Source of the DNA: Gelatoporia subvermispora B
Lineage: Eukaryota > Basidiomycota > Agaricomycetes > Polyporales > Gelatoporiaceae
Length of the DNA stretch: 64,000 nucleotides
Direction: 5' to 3'
Assembly (NCBI GenBank): GCA_000320605.2
Contig: KB445795.1
Coordinates: 743,867 to 807,866 of the forward strand
The notes below the pieces were generated by a model. The model was given only the letters and a program-made list of their open reading frames with translations, did not search any database and had not been told where the DNA came from. This document shows positions 1 to 13,593 of this stretch, one piece after another. Each line of letters opens with the position of its first letter. Positions within the stretch are counted from its first letter, which is position 1. Position numbers and translations under genes: made by a program.

Positions 1-311
1 AGTCTGGAATCTTTAGAACAAGGCCCGGATATGACGACTTCCAACCTGAGGGCATCCTTGACACGCAGGACGAGCCGTAGTTTAGGAGTTGAGTTACTCG
101 GAGGGAACCTCATGACCACTTCGCCTTCTATATAGCCGCTGTTCTGAGCATTTGTAGCGCGAAGTACCCTCGCGTCGACCTCCAGCGATGGGTCGAACGG
201 GTTTCCCGTCGCGGCTTCTGAGGTGGTAGCAGGCGTGTCTGGTTCCCGAGATTCCGACTTCCTGCGTTTCCTCGAATTGAACGGGGCATCTCCTTCAGCA
301 TTTCGCTTCAT
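1..311 (-). CDS. 5' end of an unrecognised gene (partial)
   Basis: An open frame runs from an ATG at 311 leftward off the window edge, giving about 103 N-terminal residues without a stop. The first 30 residues are basic and polar, with a run of Lys/Arg (SRKRRKS) that could be a nuclear localisation signal. A more ordered stretch with alternating hydrophobic residues (around GYIEGEVVMRF) follows. It is divergent from the TAP42 gene across a 400-bp intergenic region. I do not recognise the family. The coding call rests on frame openness and codon use only, and the rest of the gene lies outside the window. Confidence 0.5.
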   Translation of the reverse strand, partial: MKRNAEGDAPFNSRKRRKSESREPDTPATTSEAATGNPFDPSLEVDARVLRATNAQNSGYIEGEVVMRFPPSNSTPKLRLVLRVKDALRLEVVISGPCSKDSR

Positions 312-711
312 TCTCAAGGACCCAGTGGCAAAGCAAATCGTGACGAGGAAGCAAGCAAGCAAGTCTTCCCGGACACCGTTACGGGACGAGCACCTTATAC
401 GCGGGAGTGGCGGCGGAGCCCACAACTTGGCGCCTGAAGGCCTGACGCGCGACTGAGAGCGCTGTGAGCATGAGTGACTAATCACGTGGATCGATGTCAC
501 GCGTTTCCTCATGAATTGCGTCACGCGTGCCGTGAGCGCTTGATGGAAAGCGCTGAAGCAGGCTCGGGCTGAAGGCACGGTGCTGCATGAATCGCGGCAA
601 TTCGCAGTACTTCAGGACCTTCAAGCATTCTACTTGACCATTGCTACTCGTCTTTTCTGCTGACTGGAACAAAAGTTTACCTCTTGAGCTGAAAGCATTA
701 TCTCAACGGGC
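312..711. promoter_or_regulatory. Divergent intergenic region, unknown gene / TAP42
   Basis: This 400-bp region separates two divergently read starts, so it should hold both promoters. I see no clear TATA box and no convincing small gene in it; short open frames here overlap on both strands and look like chance. Confidence 0.4.
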
Positions 712-2169
712 ATGGAGGCACCTCTGTCATCTGTGTTGTATCGAGCCCTCACCGCTGCAGCGAAGGCAGCGGATCTACCGACAATCGAAGACGAGACACA
801 GGTCAGTCGTATATTATCCCCAAGCATTACAGCGTGCACTGACAACCATATCCAGAAACTCATACAGAACGCTCTTTCTGATCTCCGCGTGGTTGACTCC
901 CGGATCTCCACCTTATCACTCTTCAGTCCCAACGATCAGCTTGCGGACATCGCTACGCGCGACCTTGCCTATCTATTTGTTCCATACTTCGTCTCGGAGG
1001 TTGAGAACCGTGTAAAGACTACTGATCCTGAAGAACGTTTGGAGCGTGTCCAACGTACTCAGGTAGGGACTGCGTGCCATGAACAACCGAGAAGCTGACG
1101 CTGCAGTTAGAGGCATCTACTACGATTCATTCAAAGCCTGGATACATACGAGGTCATCCCTGAAGCTGAGAAGTCGCTGTACTCACAAAGAACATCCACT
1201 ATCACTGATGCCGCCAAGCGTCGAGAGGTCAAGATCAAGCAGTACCAGAAAGAGAAGGCACTGAAGACACAAATTGCTGTACGTATATGCGATATCATCG
1301 CTATGTCATCGCAATTAACGATAGAATAAATAGGCAATACGGAAACGTCGCCACCAGGCTTCTTCAAGGGAACCCTCCTCAGACTTTGAACTGGCTACCT
1401 CACTCCTTCCCGACCCTTCTGCTCACGCAACCTCGTCAGACATAGATGACGATGACGACTCTGATACAGAAGATGTCCTCCGCGAAGCAACCTTGCTTCT
1501 CCTGCGCCTCGCTTACGCACAAGCACACGCCCAGCTCGAAAGTCTATGCCAAGAGCTCGAAATCCTACGCAGCATGCCGCCTCGTCCGCCTAATGAGCCG
1601 TCTGTCGCAGACGATCCTCGACGCGAGAAAGCTCGTGATGTCGATGATATGTGGAGGCTAGACAGGCCTGCTCCTCAAGGAGGCCCAGATGGGAAGGGCC
1701 CACTGCTGGATCCCAGTGGCAAGGTGCGCTTGCATTACACGAGGCAGGTTTATGCTCGGTGCCGAAACGTTCGTCATGCAGCCTCTGCGACCCTTCACTA
1801 TCCTCCCATCAAATGCGGCAGAACGTTCTAGGCTGCAAGCTCAGGTGTTCGGCCCTGGCCACCGACTGCCCTCCATGACCGTCGATGAGTATCTCGAGAT
1901 CGAACAGCAACGCGGGAATATCATCACAGGTGGAGGGTAAGCATCCTGAGTCGACTATATCCAAACGCATTCGCTGACGTATGATCGCATTCAGTCCACA
2001 GTCTGAGCAGCAACCAACTAGCAAAGAACAACTCGCTTTGGACGCGGAGATGGATGGTACCGCGTTCGGGGAAGAAAAGATAGAAGAGAAGCGCCAGCGA
2101 GACGAAATTTGGGCGCAATACACAGACACGCACCAAAAAGGGGCAGGAAACACCATGAATCGAGGGTAA
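712..2169 (+). CDS. TAP42: TAP42/alpha4-family PP2A regulatory protein
   Basis: Six exons: 712-801, 856-1062, 1111-1278, 1334-1723, 1782-1936, 1995-2169; 394 aa. The protein matches the TAP42/alpha4 family along its whole length: a helical N-terminal half with RDLAYLFVPYF and RREVKIKQYQKEKALK, an acidic linker near residue 175, and a C-terminal segment with KPLRPFTILPS followed by the charged tail typical of the family. TAP42/alpha4 binds PP2A-type catalytic subunits and links TOR signalling to phosphatase activity in the cytosol. The acceptor of exon 3 (TTAG at 1107-1110) was chosen because it restores the conserved frame. The family match is clear; the final exon is short but in line with the usual end of the family. 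Confidence 0.92.
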
Positions 2170-2463
2170 GTAGCTCGAGGGATGCAAGGTAAACCGTCGT
2201 CGAGGAGAATGGGGACTTTGACGTCTCATGTACTATTGTACGATATAATCTGACCTCTGTGGAGCGACACGTTGTTCTCTCCACACTCAACCTATCAGCG
2301 CACAGGACTACTTCATCCTTACAACATCTGATATGATATGATAATTCCAAAAGACGACGAGAGCACGCGAGGTATACACAGATCTACGACTTACACCGAC
2401 ACGAATAGGATAGCACGACGCAGCGCCTTTCCCCCGCGCAAACAACTCCGAACGAGTGTAAAT

Positions 2464-3706
<1,243 letters not shown>

Positions 3707-6046
3707 ATGAAGCTCTCGGACAAGATAGCCCAGCATGCTGGCGAGCACCCGTTCTTCACCTTCGAATTCTTCCCACCAAAAACAGATTTGGTGCGCGTGT
3801 GCTCCAATTTGTCCGTGGCCTGCGATTTTAACATGAAAATTGACAGGGCTTTGAGAATCTACTCTCTCGAGTGACTAGATTAGCTGCACTCCACCCCTTG
3901 GCTGTTAGCGTAACATGGGGTGCAGGAGGATCGACGAAGGAGCGCTCCCTCGACCTGGCCTCTTTCACCCAGTCGAATGGAATGGACACCATTCTTCACT
4001 TGACATGCACAAATATGATGCAGGGAACTGTCGATGAGGCTCTGAGGGTGCGTGGCACACATTACTTTCATATCGAGTTCTCACGATCGTCCAGGAAGCG
4101 AAAGCCCGCGGCGTTGAGAATATACTCGCTCTCCGAGGAGGTGGGTATCTCACCACAGCTTGTCGATGATACCTCAAGTTTGCATGCCACCAGACCCACC
4201 AAGAGGGGAAGAATACTGGATCCCTACAGACTCCCGCTTCTCCCATGCCACCGATCTCGTCAGATACATCCGCTCATCGCCCGAATTCTCCTCCGAATTT
4301 TGCATAGGCGTGGCAGGTTTTATTCCCGCATCATCTCTGTCGCTCTCCTATAACTCATACATCAAAACAGCATATCCGGACGGCCACGCAGATCACGAGA
4401 CAGGTGAAGTGGATGAGCTAGAGTACCTCAAGCAGAAAATAAATGCAGGCGCCGACTTCATTTTCACCCAACTCTTCTATGATGTCAACAACTTCATAGA
4501 ATGGGTGAAGAAAGTGAGGCAAAAGGGTATGTCTTCATTCCAAAGCCTCTCTTGTTACTCATTAGCTTCAGGCATCACCGTACCCATCATCCCCTCCATT
4601 ATGCCCCTGCAAACATATGCATCATTTTTGCGCATGACGAAGTTGGCAGGGACTCGGGTTCCGCCCTCGCTAATGGAGGACCTGATGCCTATACGCGTGA
4701 GTGGCCAGATATACCAAACTACCGGTAATCTTATGAGGTTTATGATATAGCATGACGATCAACTTGTCAAGGATTATGGCGTGGACCTCGCTATCCGCAT
4801 GATCAGGAAAATAGCGGCCGAGAGCGACATTCCTGGCGTCCACTTATCAACGCTGAACCTCGAAGTCAGCGTGATACGCATCCTAGAGGAATTGGGCTGG
4901 GCGGGCGGGCCCCTACACCCCACAAACAGGCTTATTGCGGTAGACCAGAGTTTTTTGTATAGCGCATGCTTGATCTGAACCCTCCAAAAAGGACACCACG
5001 CAGGAGTCTGCCTCGCGGGTGATCACACCTCACTGCGCGACGGACTCCGCGGCTACCATACTTGCAATGAGCGGGCCGCAGACGGAGGGCGAAGCCGGGA
5101 AAGGCGAGCTGAACAATGCAGTGGGCTGGGACGACTTCCCGAATGGCCGGTTTGGTGACTTCAAGAGTCCTGCGTACGGTAATACGGATCAGTGGGGAAG
5201 CACAGGGCTATCGGTGCGTTGACCTCCAGGAATTCGCATCCGTAGGTCGCTAACGCTGGAATTGCAGAGAAAGCAAACGCTTGAGCAATGGGGTAATCCG
5301 AAGACGGTCGATGATCTCACTCAGATTTTCCTCCTGCACCTACAATCTAAGATCGCGACTACGCCATTCTCACCAACGCCGCTGTCGCCCGAGTCACTTA
5401 TGATCTTCCCTCACCTAGAGAAACTCACACGTCGAGGATGGTGGACAATTTGCTCGCAGCCCGCGGTTAACGGCGCGCCTTCGACAGACGAGGTTCTCGG
5501 CTGGGGCCCCGGTGATGGATATGTCTACCAGAAGTGTTTCGTTGAGTTCTTCGCGGAGCGAGAAGACGTCGACAAGCTAGAGCAGAAGGTGGCTGAGGCG
5601 GGAAACGGCTGGGTGCACTACTTCGCCGGAAATGTTCAGGTGCGTAAGCATCGGCCATGTGGTCAAGGACTTCAAGGCTTGAGCTATCTACAGGGTGAGT
5701 GCCGAACCAACGTGTCAGAAGACGGGAGGAATGCCGTGACATGGGGTGTATTCCCTGGCCAAGAAGTCGTGCAGACGACGATCATTGAGAAGGAATCCTT
5801 TATCACATGGAAGGTATGCCGACAGCCGATCCTATCCAATTCGATACTCACACCGAAATGTCGCAGGACGAAGCGTTCTCTATCTGGGCAGAATGGGCAT
5901 CGTTCTACCCACCCGATTCACCAGAGCGCCAGCTCCTGGAGGGAATCCGGAATCGGCGATGGCTTGTCAGCATTGTTCATCATGACTACATAGATCCGGA
6001 CGCTTTGTGGACGTTCTTGTTCAGCAAAGAGGAACCGCTTGTATAA
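3707..6046 (+). CDS. Methylenetetrahydrofolate reductase
   Basis: Eleven exons: 3707-3790, 3847-4047, 4095-4140, 4194-4316, 4371-4526, 4572-4696, 4751-4939, 4992-5213, 5268-5639, 5694-5813, 5867-6046; 605 aa, the usual length of fungal Met12/Met13 proteins. It reduces 5,10-methylene-THF to 5-methyl-THF for methionine synthesis, in the cytosol. The N-terminal TIM-barrel domain shows FTFEFFPPKTDL (catalytic Glu at about residue 20), VTWGAGGS, and the DPPRG and INAGADFIFTQLFYD segments. The C-terminal regulatory domain, which binds S-adenosylmethionine in the eukaryotic family, begins near residue 320 and contains GWDDFPNGRFGDFKSPAYG and VTWGVFPG. The donor at 4317 (GTTTTA) is weak but phase and homology support it. 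I cannot tell whether it corresponds to yeast MET12 or MET13. Confidence 0.95.
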
Positions 6047-6139
6047 CCTTGTATGATGTCACATCTACACCTGCGTAATCTATACTTTATTCGCAACGGG
6101 AAGAATATGCACGCATACAACGATGCGCTTGATCACAGT

Positions 6140-7648
6140 TCATGACTTCTGTACCACAATTGTCCATCTCTCGAGCAGCCCAGCGTTCATCGCCCCCGCC
6201 TCCCAAGATGTGAGGAATCTCTCCTGCCGCCACTTCCGCATGCCCCATCTATGCACAAAATTGCCGCGCACTTGCGCATCGTCCTCCAAGTTCCGTACGT
6301 GGCTATTGAGAAAGAGGGCGTAATCATGGGATACATTTTGCACACGTTCAATCTTGAGGGGCGAATGTCCGGAAGTGAGAAGCTCGAGAACTTGCGGAAG
6401 TTTAGTAAACAGCGGGGTGGTCGTTCGGGTGGCTGAAGCAGGAATGACGAGCGACGGGGGAATCAGCAAAGCATTGGCAGCGTCCGCCGTGTTTGTCTTC
6501 GGAGGGCTGCGAGAGAAGAAGGGAAGGGCAGCTAGGATAAAGGAGGTACTGAAAGTCGAGACGGAGGGATCGCGAATTGTGATGCCCAGATGGACACGCG
6601 AACCAGTAGACAAAGAACCTTGCAGGGCACGGATATAGCTTTCGAGCGACTGCCGAGGAATGGAATCCAACGATCTAGCCATGACCAGTGTTCCATTCAT
6701 ATTGGTCTGCGGAGGTGCACTTTGGTCGGCGTCATTAGAAGTTCCTATTTGTTTTCCGGTGAATCGCATGATCCCCGTTTGCTGATGCCCGATATGTAGA
6801 CTGCATGATACTGTCGTATGCAATTCGGCAGACAACGCATATAGTTACGCACTGAGCAAGTCACGAACAGTGAAGGAGGACCATTCAGTGGTGAATACTT
6901 CGCATAAGTAGGTCCTGAAGCATACCCTGAGCCTGATCCTCGTGAGTTGGGCTGCCATGAACCATTCAAGTATGTCCAGCCACCACGACAGTCCGACATC
7001 CAGACGTATAACTCGAGTCCGAGCCTTCGTATTACTTGATATAATACCGGGGAAGTCCGCCTCTGCGTCATGTACTTCTATCGTTCCATCTAATATGTCG
7101 GAAACCAGTTGACGCAGGGAAAGTGTGATTCTAGGCTCCCCTGAGCATGTTTCTCTTCGGGCTGCATCCAAGTAGTAGGCCGGCCAGAACGAACGAGTCG
7201 GTGCGATTACAGTCAGCAGTGTTTGTAGAGTGTTTCGTATTTTCTCGTCGTCTTGCACAGACTTCAAGCGTTTTTCTGATATGACTCTTCGCCTACAGTG
7301 GACAAGCACTGACACGAGGAATAAAGCACAGAACACAGCAGAGAGGATACGTCCGAGATTGTTGGGAATGCATAGGTAGAGCAAAGGGGGAGAGAGAGTC
7401 GTTGAGCTGCACAACTGCATATATCCGTCGACAGACTTGAAGACAGAGTTGAGGCCATTTTCTAGACATTTCGAGATACCTTGCATGCTAATGTCTCGAG
7501 TCGTGAACCAGTCGAGCGCGTTGGTGGTCATGTCATGAAATCTCAGATGCGACCAGTACGTCTGGATGCGTGTATCTCGTATTCTAGAGAAGACGAACGA
7601 CGACGATGAGGAGGAAGACGACACCAGCGAACCTATGCTGTCGGACAT
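6140..7648 (-). CDS. Unrecognised fungal protein with one membrane segment
   Basis: Two exons are proposed: 7648-6853 and 6810-6140, 488 aa, joined by a very short 42-nt intron (GTGCGT...CGACAG) that keeps the frame. The first exon starts with a Ser-rich stretch and carries one strongly hydrophobic segment at about residues 109-130 (ILSAVFCALFLVSVLVHC) followed by HCRRR. That fits a type II or single-pass membrane protein. The second half has no motif I recognise and ends WTIVVQKS. It is convergent with the MTHFR gene, 93 bp between stop codons. An alternative acceptor at the next AG would end the protein about 15 codons later in another frame. Function unknown. Confidence 0.55.
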
Positions 7649-7917
7649 GAGGGCACGAGCTGAAGTCGTTGTATCGTCGCTGGGAGCGCTGTAACCGCTC
7701 GCTCGGTAATTGCAACTCCGACGTTCTCGGTGCAGGATCGAACTAAGCTCATGGCTAGACAGACAACCACCTGATACTCAGTTCTCCGTTCATTCCGTAC
7801 ATTTATGCGTTGATACGTCAGAATAATGCAATATTGTAGTCGTACAAATATAGTACAATTGCCTCCTGAATTCCGTGTGTATGTCCATTTCCTGAGGGTA
7901 TAATTCTCCTTGTAGTA

Positions 7918-9619
7918 TCAGTACGTTAGTGTCTCAACGACGGCGTCCAAAATCCGCAATGGATCCGGCATATAGAATTTCTCGTATTGCATAGGAACAG
8001 GGGTGCTATATGCGTTCAAATGTCAGCATCATGAGACGATAGACCAGACAGCTACTACGTACTCCCAGCCAGTCACAAGTTTGACCGGTGCATTCAACTT
8101 GAGGAAGCAGCGCTTCTGTATTTCAGCACCAATCTCGGCTCCGACACCGCCGGTCCTTCCTGCTTCGTGTACAACGACCAGTCTTCCTGTGCGACTGACG
8201 CTCTCTGCCACAGTCTCGACGTCCCACGGTAGTATTGTCCTTAAGTCGATGAGCTCCACCTTGGCGGAGCGTAACGACTGGGGAACATGACGGGCCAGAG
8301 ATTCGGGTGGGGAACCAAGCATGTGGAGAGCCGTCTCACAGTGGTACACAGGAGTGCCCCAGGATAGTAATGTAAGGTCCGATCCTGGGGTAAGCGTTTC
8401 GGCGCGGCCGAGGGGAAGCTCGTAATCATCAATGGGTACCTGCTCGACTGATAGAATATGAGGTTGAGTTAAAGAAGACCAGGCACAGATTGCAAACTTA
8501 CCCGAAGAACGGTACAGAACCTTCGGTTCCATGAATATGACCGGGTTTGGATCACGGATCGACGCTAGTAGGAGCCCTTTAGCTTGTATGGGCGAACGGG
8601 GTATTACGATCTGTACAAAAATGTCGAATAGACATGAGCCAGTGTGAATGCTTGTACGCACCTTCAGCCCTGCGCCACCCATAAAGAAGCCTTCGGGACT
8701 CTGGGAGTGATAATGACCACCGTGTCCGACAGCCATGGAAGGGCATCGGATTGTGAGACCGCCCGCTGAGAATTGCCCACCTGAGCGGAAACGATACTTG
8801 GCTGCCTCGTTTACGATCTTCGAGAAACCGAAAATTTGAGTTTTGTGTCTTTCCAATCAGAGCGTCGATTTACCTGATCGAAGGCCGGATAGATGTAATC
8901 CGCGAATTGTATTTCCGCAATAGCAGTGTGGCCCATTGCTGCCAAGCCGATCCCAAAGCCCGCGATGCCTTGTTCCGTTAGAGGAGTATTGAATACTCGC
9001 TCTCGACCTTGTAGACATTACTCAAAATTGACAGGAGGCGTGCACATTGACCTAAACGTTTACTCACCGAATTCCTCAGCGAGGCCCTGATGCACGGTTT
9101 AGCGTCGGGTGAACGTAACAAACAACCAATCAGACACGCTGATTTAGCACTGACCATGGTACACCTGAAGACACCTCCAAAGGCCACATCTTCACCGAAT
9201 ACAACCGCGGTATCGTCTCTCATCATGGCATTGCTACAGTGCGAGCGTGAATTCGAAGACGTAACACGATAGATGGAGCTGTCGTACCTCAGTGCGTCTC
9301 GCACGCCCTGGTACATGTTCATTTTGCGAGTCTCACGACCTGCCATGAGATTGCCTGATGGCCCTGGAGGGACTTCGTCAGTCCAGCGTATGCCGGGGAC
9401 GCGGAGAGCTGCATCGCGGGTGGTGCGCAGGAAGCTGGAGGTGGCGATGGAGGGCAAGTGGCCACCAGCCGGGGGTGGCTCCGGCGCAGTCGACTGCCAA
9501 CGACGTCTTAGAGGCTGCGCGGTGTCAATTCAACGCTCTGCACGCTGAGCATGAACTCCTACATAGTATTGTGCTACCTGTGTGAGTCTACGGTAGGCCA
9601 GTCTAGTGCGAATGAACAT
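7918..9619 (-). CDS. 2-oxoisovalerate dehydrogenase E1 beta subunit, mitochondrial
   Basis: Nine exons (transcript order): 9619-9578, 9514-9288, 9233-9155, 9086-9068, 9007-8874, 8817-8662, 8610-8502, 8447-8063, 8005-7918; 412 aa. This is the beta chain of the thiamine-diphosphate E1 of branched-chain ketoacid dehydrogenase, which works with E1-alpha in the mitochondrial matrix in Val/Leu/Ile breakdown. Diagnostic stretches are [53 protein letters not shown] and [14 protein letters not shown]. The first exon supplies [14 protein letters not shown] and exon 2 continues PLRRRWQST: an Arg-rich presequence with no acidic residues. The upstream frame of exon 2 has no ATG before a stop, so the extra 5' exon is needed. 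Exon 4 is only 19 nt. Confidence 0.94.
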
Positions 9620-9765
9620 CGTAGTCGACGGCCAAGATGACAAGCCATGATCCGGGGGTGACAGTCCGGGGCAGCCTCGGTCGGGTCACTTGAGCTCTAC
9701 CTCCCCTTGCCACTGCCGCCCACGACGACGCGCGCCCTCCCCGCAGCGCGGCCCGACAATGAACC
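9620..9765. promoter_or_regulatory. 146-bp bidirectional promoter, BCKDH E1-beta / CreC-like
   Basis: The divergent start codons are 146 bp apart. The region is pyrimidine-rich on the + strand just before 9766 and has no clear TATA box. Confidence 0.55.
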
Positions 9766-12010
9766 ATGGAGAATGAATCGACTTTCGTCGCTCCAGAGGG
9801 TGTCTACTCGGTGACCGAGGAACACAAGCCCACGCCTCTGGGCCAGCACACCGTGAACGCGTCCCCGACGCTCTACCCCACCAAGGTCTCGGCGGTCACC
9901 GTTCGCTTCCCCGCAAACAAGCCCACCACACCGGGGCTCTCCCAGCTCCTTGGCGGCAGTCGCGAGAAGGAGGCCAAGAAGGACAAGGAGAAAGCCGCCG
10001 CGTCCGCGAGAGAGCGCGAAGACGGACTCAGTATATCGAGCAGCAACTCGGGGGACGATCCCTCCCCCGATGTCTCAAGTGCTCCAGGACCAGAGAGCGT
10101 ACTATCGACCCCCCCACCGCAGCATGAACAGCTGAACACTATATTCTCCGCACATGGGTCGGCGGTGGGGAAGAAGAAATCTATGGCCCGGCCAAAGCAC
10201 AATATGCGCACGACCTCATCAACATTTATCACTCGACTACAGAATGCAGACAATCTCAACCGGGGCCTACATGCCAGGCAGGGGGAGACAACCTTCCTGT
10301 TCTTCAACTCCGCGAAGAGCTTCATCTGGACTGAGGCAGGCTCGAAGATCAAGGTGCGTGCTCAACATACGTCTGCTGGTCAGCCGCGAACCGAAGAGTA
10401 CACCAGGAACCTCTAGCTCGAATACACTTCTCCGCGTACCCTACATGCCACGATGTCAACCTAGCAACGGTAACTTCGGAGCGCATTGACATTATAATAG
10501 GCTTCCATACGGGGGACCTACTATGGTTCGGTGAGCCGAGCACCCACTCCCTGCCACTAGTGCTCAACGGTCATAGACCCAATCTCTTCTCGCTACGGAC
10601 GACTGAATAAGCAGGTAAGCACACCAGCGTAAGGCCGCGTACAAATGCCTCATATATGCTCTATCATCTATCAGGGTCGCATCTGTAGTTCACCATGTAC
10701 CGCCGTCCGATGGGTACCAGACTCTCCGAATCTCTTCCTTGTCTCCCATGCGAATGGTACAGTCATTGTCTATGACAAGGAACGAGAGGACGGCGTATTC
10801 TCTCCGCAGGACCCTGGCGCCCCGCAACAGACACTGTCTGCGTCTTTCCCGACAGACGGGCGATCGTCATCGTCATTATGGAATCCACTCGACTCTATCC
10901 TGGTGACAATGCCGCCATGGCACCCTGTTGCTGTCGGTGGTTTGGCGAATGGCAAACCTGAGAAGGAGAAGCCGGCGAAGAACCCAGTGAGCCATTGGCG
11001 GGTATCTCGCCGAAGTGTCATAGGTGCGTTCCCTCCGTTCATGTCACATTCGTCCTATAATGCCTTCACTCTGCAGATTTTGTCTTCTCTCCGGATGCCA
11101 AGTTTGTCGCAGCCATTGCTGAGGACGGATGCTTACGGATAATAGACACCATCGCTGAACAGTGAGTTCTAGAAGTCTCGATCAGAAGTCTCGCAACGAA
11201 TGACCCGTCTATCTAGACTCCTAGACTGTTATGCATCATACTTCGGTGCACTTACATGTGTAGCATGGTCTCCGGACGGCCGCTTCATTTTGGTGCGTGG
11301 CTGTATAATTACATGAACACGACGAGCCTGGCAATTAATATCCCGGATCACACAGACAGGAGGTCAGGACGATCTAGTGACAATATACTCACCATGGGAA
11401 CAGCGAGTGATTGCACGATGTCAAGGCCACTCATCCTTTGTATCGGCACTTGCCTTCGATGATATAAGATGTGACGGCCGAACATATCGATTTGCCAGCG
11501 TCGGAGAAGACAACAAGCTGATCTTGGTCGGTTTTTGTTCGATGACTTTTCGCACGACGTATATTGACGGTTTTTCAGTGGGACTTCTCCAGCGGCGCTC
11601 TACATCGGCCTAAGTTGCACGTAAGCCAGCCACAGTATTCGGTCGAATATGGCACTAACACTCACGTTTACCAGGCCACACATCACCAACGAATGTCCAT
11701 GACCTCCAACCTCTCCCTCGCCCTCCGACGACGAGGCGAATCAACACTCTACCTTGTACCTCCAAGCGCGTCCGGCGCCGACTCGCCGCTCACGCGCTAC
11801 CACCCCGCGCCATCGCGCAACGAGGTCGCGATCGTGCAGCCCGTGCTAGTGAAGCACCTCCCGGGGGACATGCTCACGCACGTCGCGTTCGTCCCGCGCG
11901 GGCTGCTCACCGCCGCACGCACGGGGCACGTCAAGTTCTGGATCCGGCCGCTCGTGCAGCCGCGTCACCTGCGCGCTTCGGCGTACCGCAGCGCGTCGTT
12001 TGCAGACTAG
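9766..12010 (+). CDS. CreC/WDR20-type WD40 protein
   Basis: Nine exons: 9766-10353, 10407-10530, 10577-10614, 10675-11023, 11077-11161, 11217-11292, 11356-11526, 11579-11620, 11675-12010; 602 aa. After a long polar N-terminal region (Ser, Lys and Glu rich, residues 60-150) come WD-type blades: TAVRWVPDSPNLFLVSHANG, FVFSPDAKFVAAIAEDGCLR, CVAWSPDGRFIL, and a last blade ending in VGEDNKLILWDFSSG. This arrangement matches fungal CreC (catabolite repression protein) and metazoan WDR20, which bind and activate CreB/USP12-type deubiquitinases. The acceptor at 10406 was chosen because it gives EPLARIHFS in frame. The family assignment is good; a role in carbon catabolite repression here is inferred. 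Confidence 0.85.
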
Positions 12011-13593
12011 ATGCGGTGGCAGCAGGAGGTGAACTGCAGGACGGAGTGTGTGGGGAGTGGGGTGCGGTGGTGCACATGCGGCATGGACGCTCGGGAGCTC
12101 GTACAGTATCTATTACTATATGATATGACTGTGCTTGGTATATAGTACGGCTACTTTGCGCTCGCTCGATGTACGTTAACTTATCAGACTTCATCTTTTT
12201 ATCATAATTTGACTGGGGAGGATAGGGATGCTGAGCAAATGCACCGATGCACCGGAAGACCGATGGCATCGATGTGCAGATGCTGGGCACTGGGAAGGGG
12301 AAGGGGAAAGGTCATGGAGGAAACTATGGCGCATCATGTCTGCGGGACTTCGGCAGTCGATAGTGGTGGGCGCATGCGAGAGGCGAGAAGAGCAATGGAA
12401 ACGGGATCCACTTCGCTGATCGAGTGGGGACGGTCAATGCGACGCGCAGGTTCCAGCGTAAGCTGCGGGGGCGACTCGGATCTGCTCGGCACCGCTGTCG
12501 GTGCCAGTAGGCTGTCCGGAGTGTGGAGCTCCACTCGGCCGCATGTGGCGGCCGCAAGGAGGGGTCCCGAGGGGGGCCTGCGGTGTCCCCGGAGTGCTGG
12601 CCGTCTGTTCAGTCGCGGCGCAGGTGTTTTGCGGCTTTAAGTGCCCAGCGCGCCTTATGGCGGCGCGTACCGCGCCATCTTACGATGACTAGGTAGTGAC
12701 GCGTGTGGGCTGGACGTGTCTGTCAGCAGGTTGCGGGAGCAGTCGAGAGGGACGGTACTCACAGTGGATCGAGCCAGACGGGCCCGCGTCCCACTAGGGA
12801 AGGCATAGAAGAGTGTGATCATTGGTGCAGAGGAGTTGCGTTGATAATTTGGGCTGGACAAGGGATGCATGGGTAAATGTTATGCGAGTGGTTTAGACCA
12901 GGGATTCATGAGTGACTGCGAGAGTGGTTTGGAGGCCGTTGACAAGTGTGAGGCGGTTGGTTGCTTGGGTGGATGGGCATCTGGAAGGCCCCTTATATAT
13001 CCCAAGGGTGGGCGGGACAAAGCGGAGGAATATCGTACTTGTGGCCGCGGCGTCCACGCGTCTTGCGTTGAGTCTTGACTTGCGATTGGCTTCGGACAGT
13101 TGCGTGGCATATCCTGCAAACTGTGCTTAGCGTGTGGCACTTACTTCACGCGAGCAGTCAATTGTCCGCCACGTTAAACAATGGGGATTCAAGGCGAACA
13201 TTGTGCCGACCTTATTTATCCGATGCCGCAGGCTGTAACTTGCAAGTCGCCGTCCGAAGCGTCCAAATTGTCTTCGCAGCTACATCGATATCTGCTATAT
13301 TAGCGACTTCCGCGATTTAACGCACGCAAGTTTCCGCTTTGCGACGGGGGCCGCTCTTTTCTGCGTTTCGCGACATACGGGACGAGCGGGAGGTTGACAG
13401 ACCGCAGACGCGACGCGCGACGCGTTCATTCCGGCACGACGCGATCGAACTGCAAGTATGACGTCACGCGCCTCGCTCACCTCCCTACCCGTGACGACTC
13501 GTCCCACATGCTCCTGATTCCGCCTTCGCGGGACCAACCCCACCCCGCCCTGACCTTCATCCTTTACAGATACCCCCAAAGACAGGCTTAAGG
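12011..13593. other. 1.6-kb intergenic region, nothing convincing
   Basis: Several mid-length open frames occur on both strands (for example 12209-12640 on +), but they overlap each other, are rich in Arg/Gly/Ser and show no recognisable domain, as expected of chance frames in GC-rich DNA. The right part should hold the promoter of the carrier gene. I see no RNA gene or repeat here. Confidence 0.4.

Noticed and set aside
9457..9457. Start of E1-beta at a TTG codon
   Set aside because: No ATG is in frame in exon 2; an upstream exon with ATG at 9619 restores a full presequence.
12209..12640. 143-codon frame in the CreC-carrier gap
   Set aside because: No splice partners, no domain, composition like surrounding non-coding DNA, and overlapped by open frames on the other strand.
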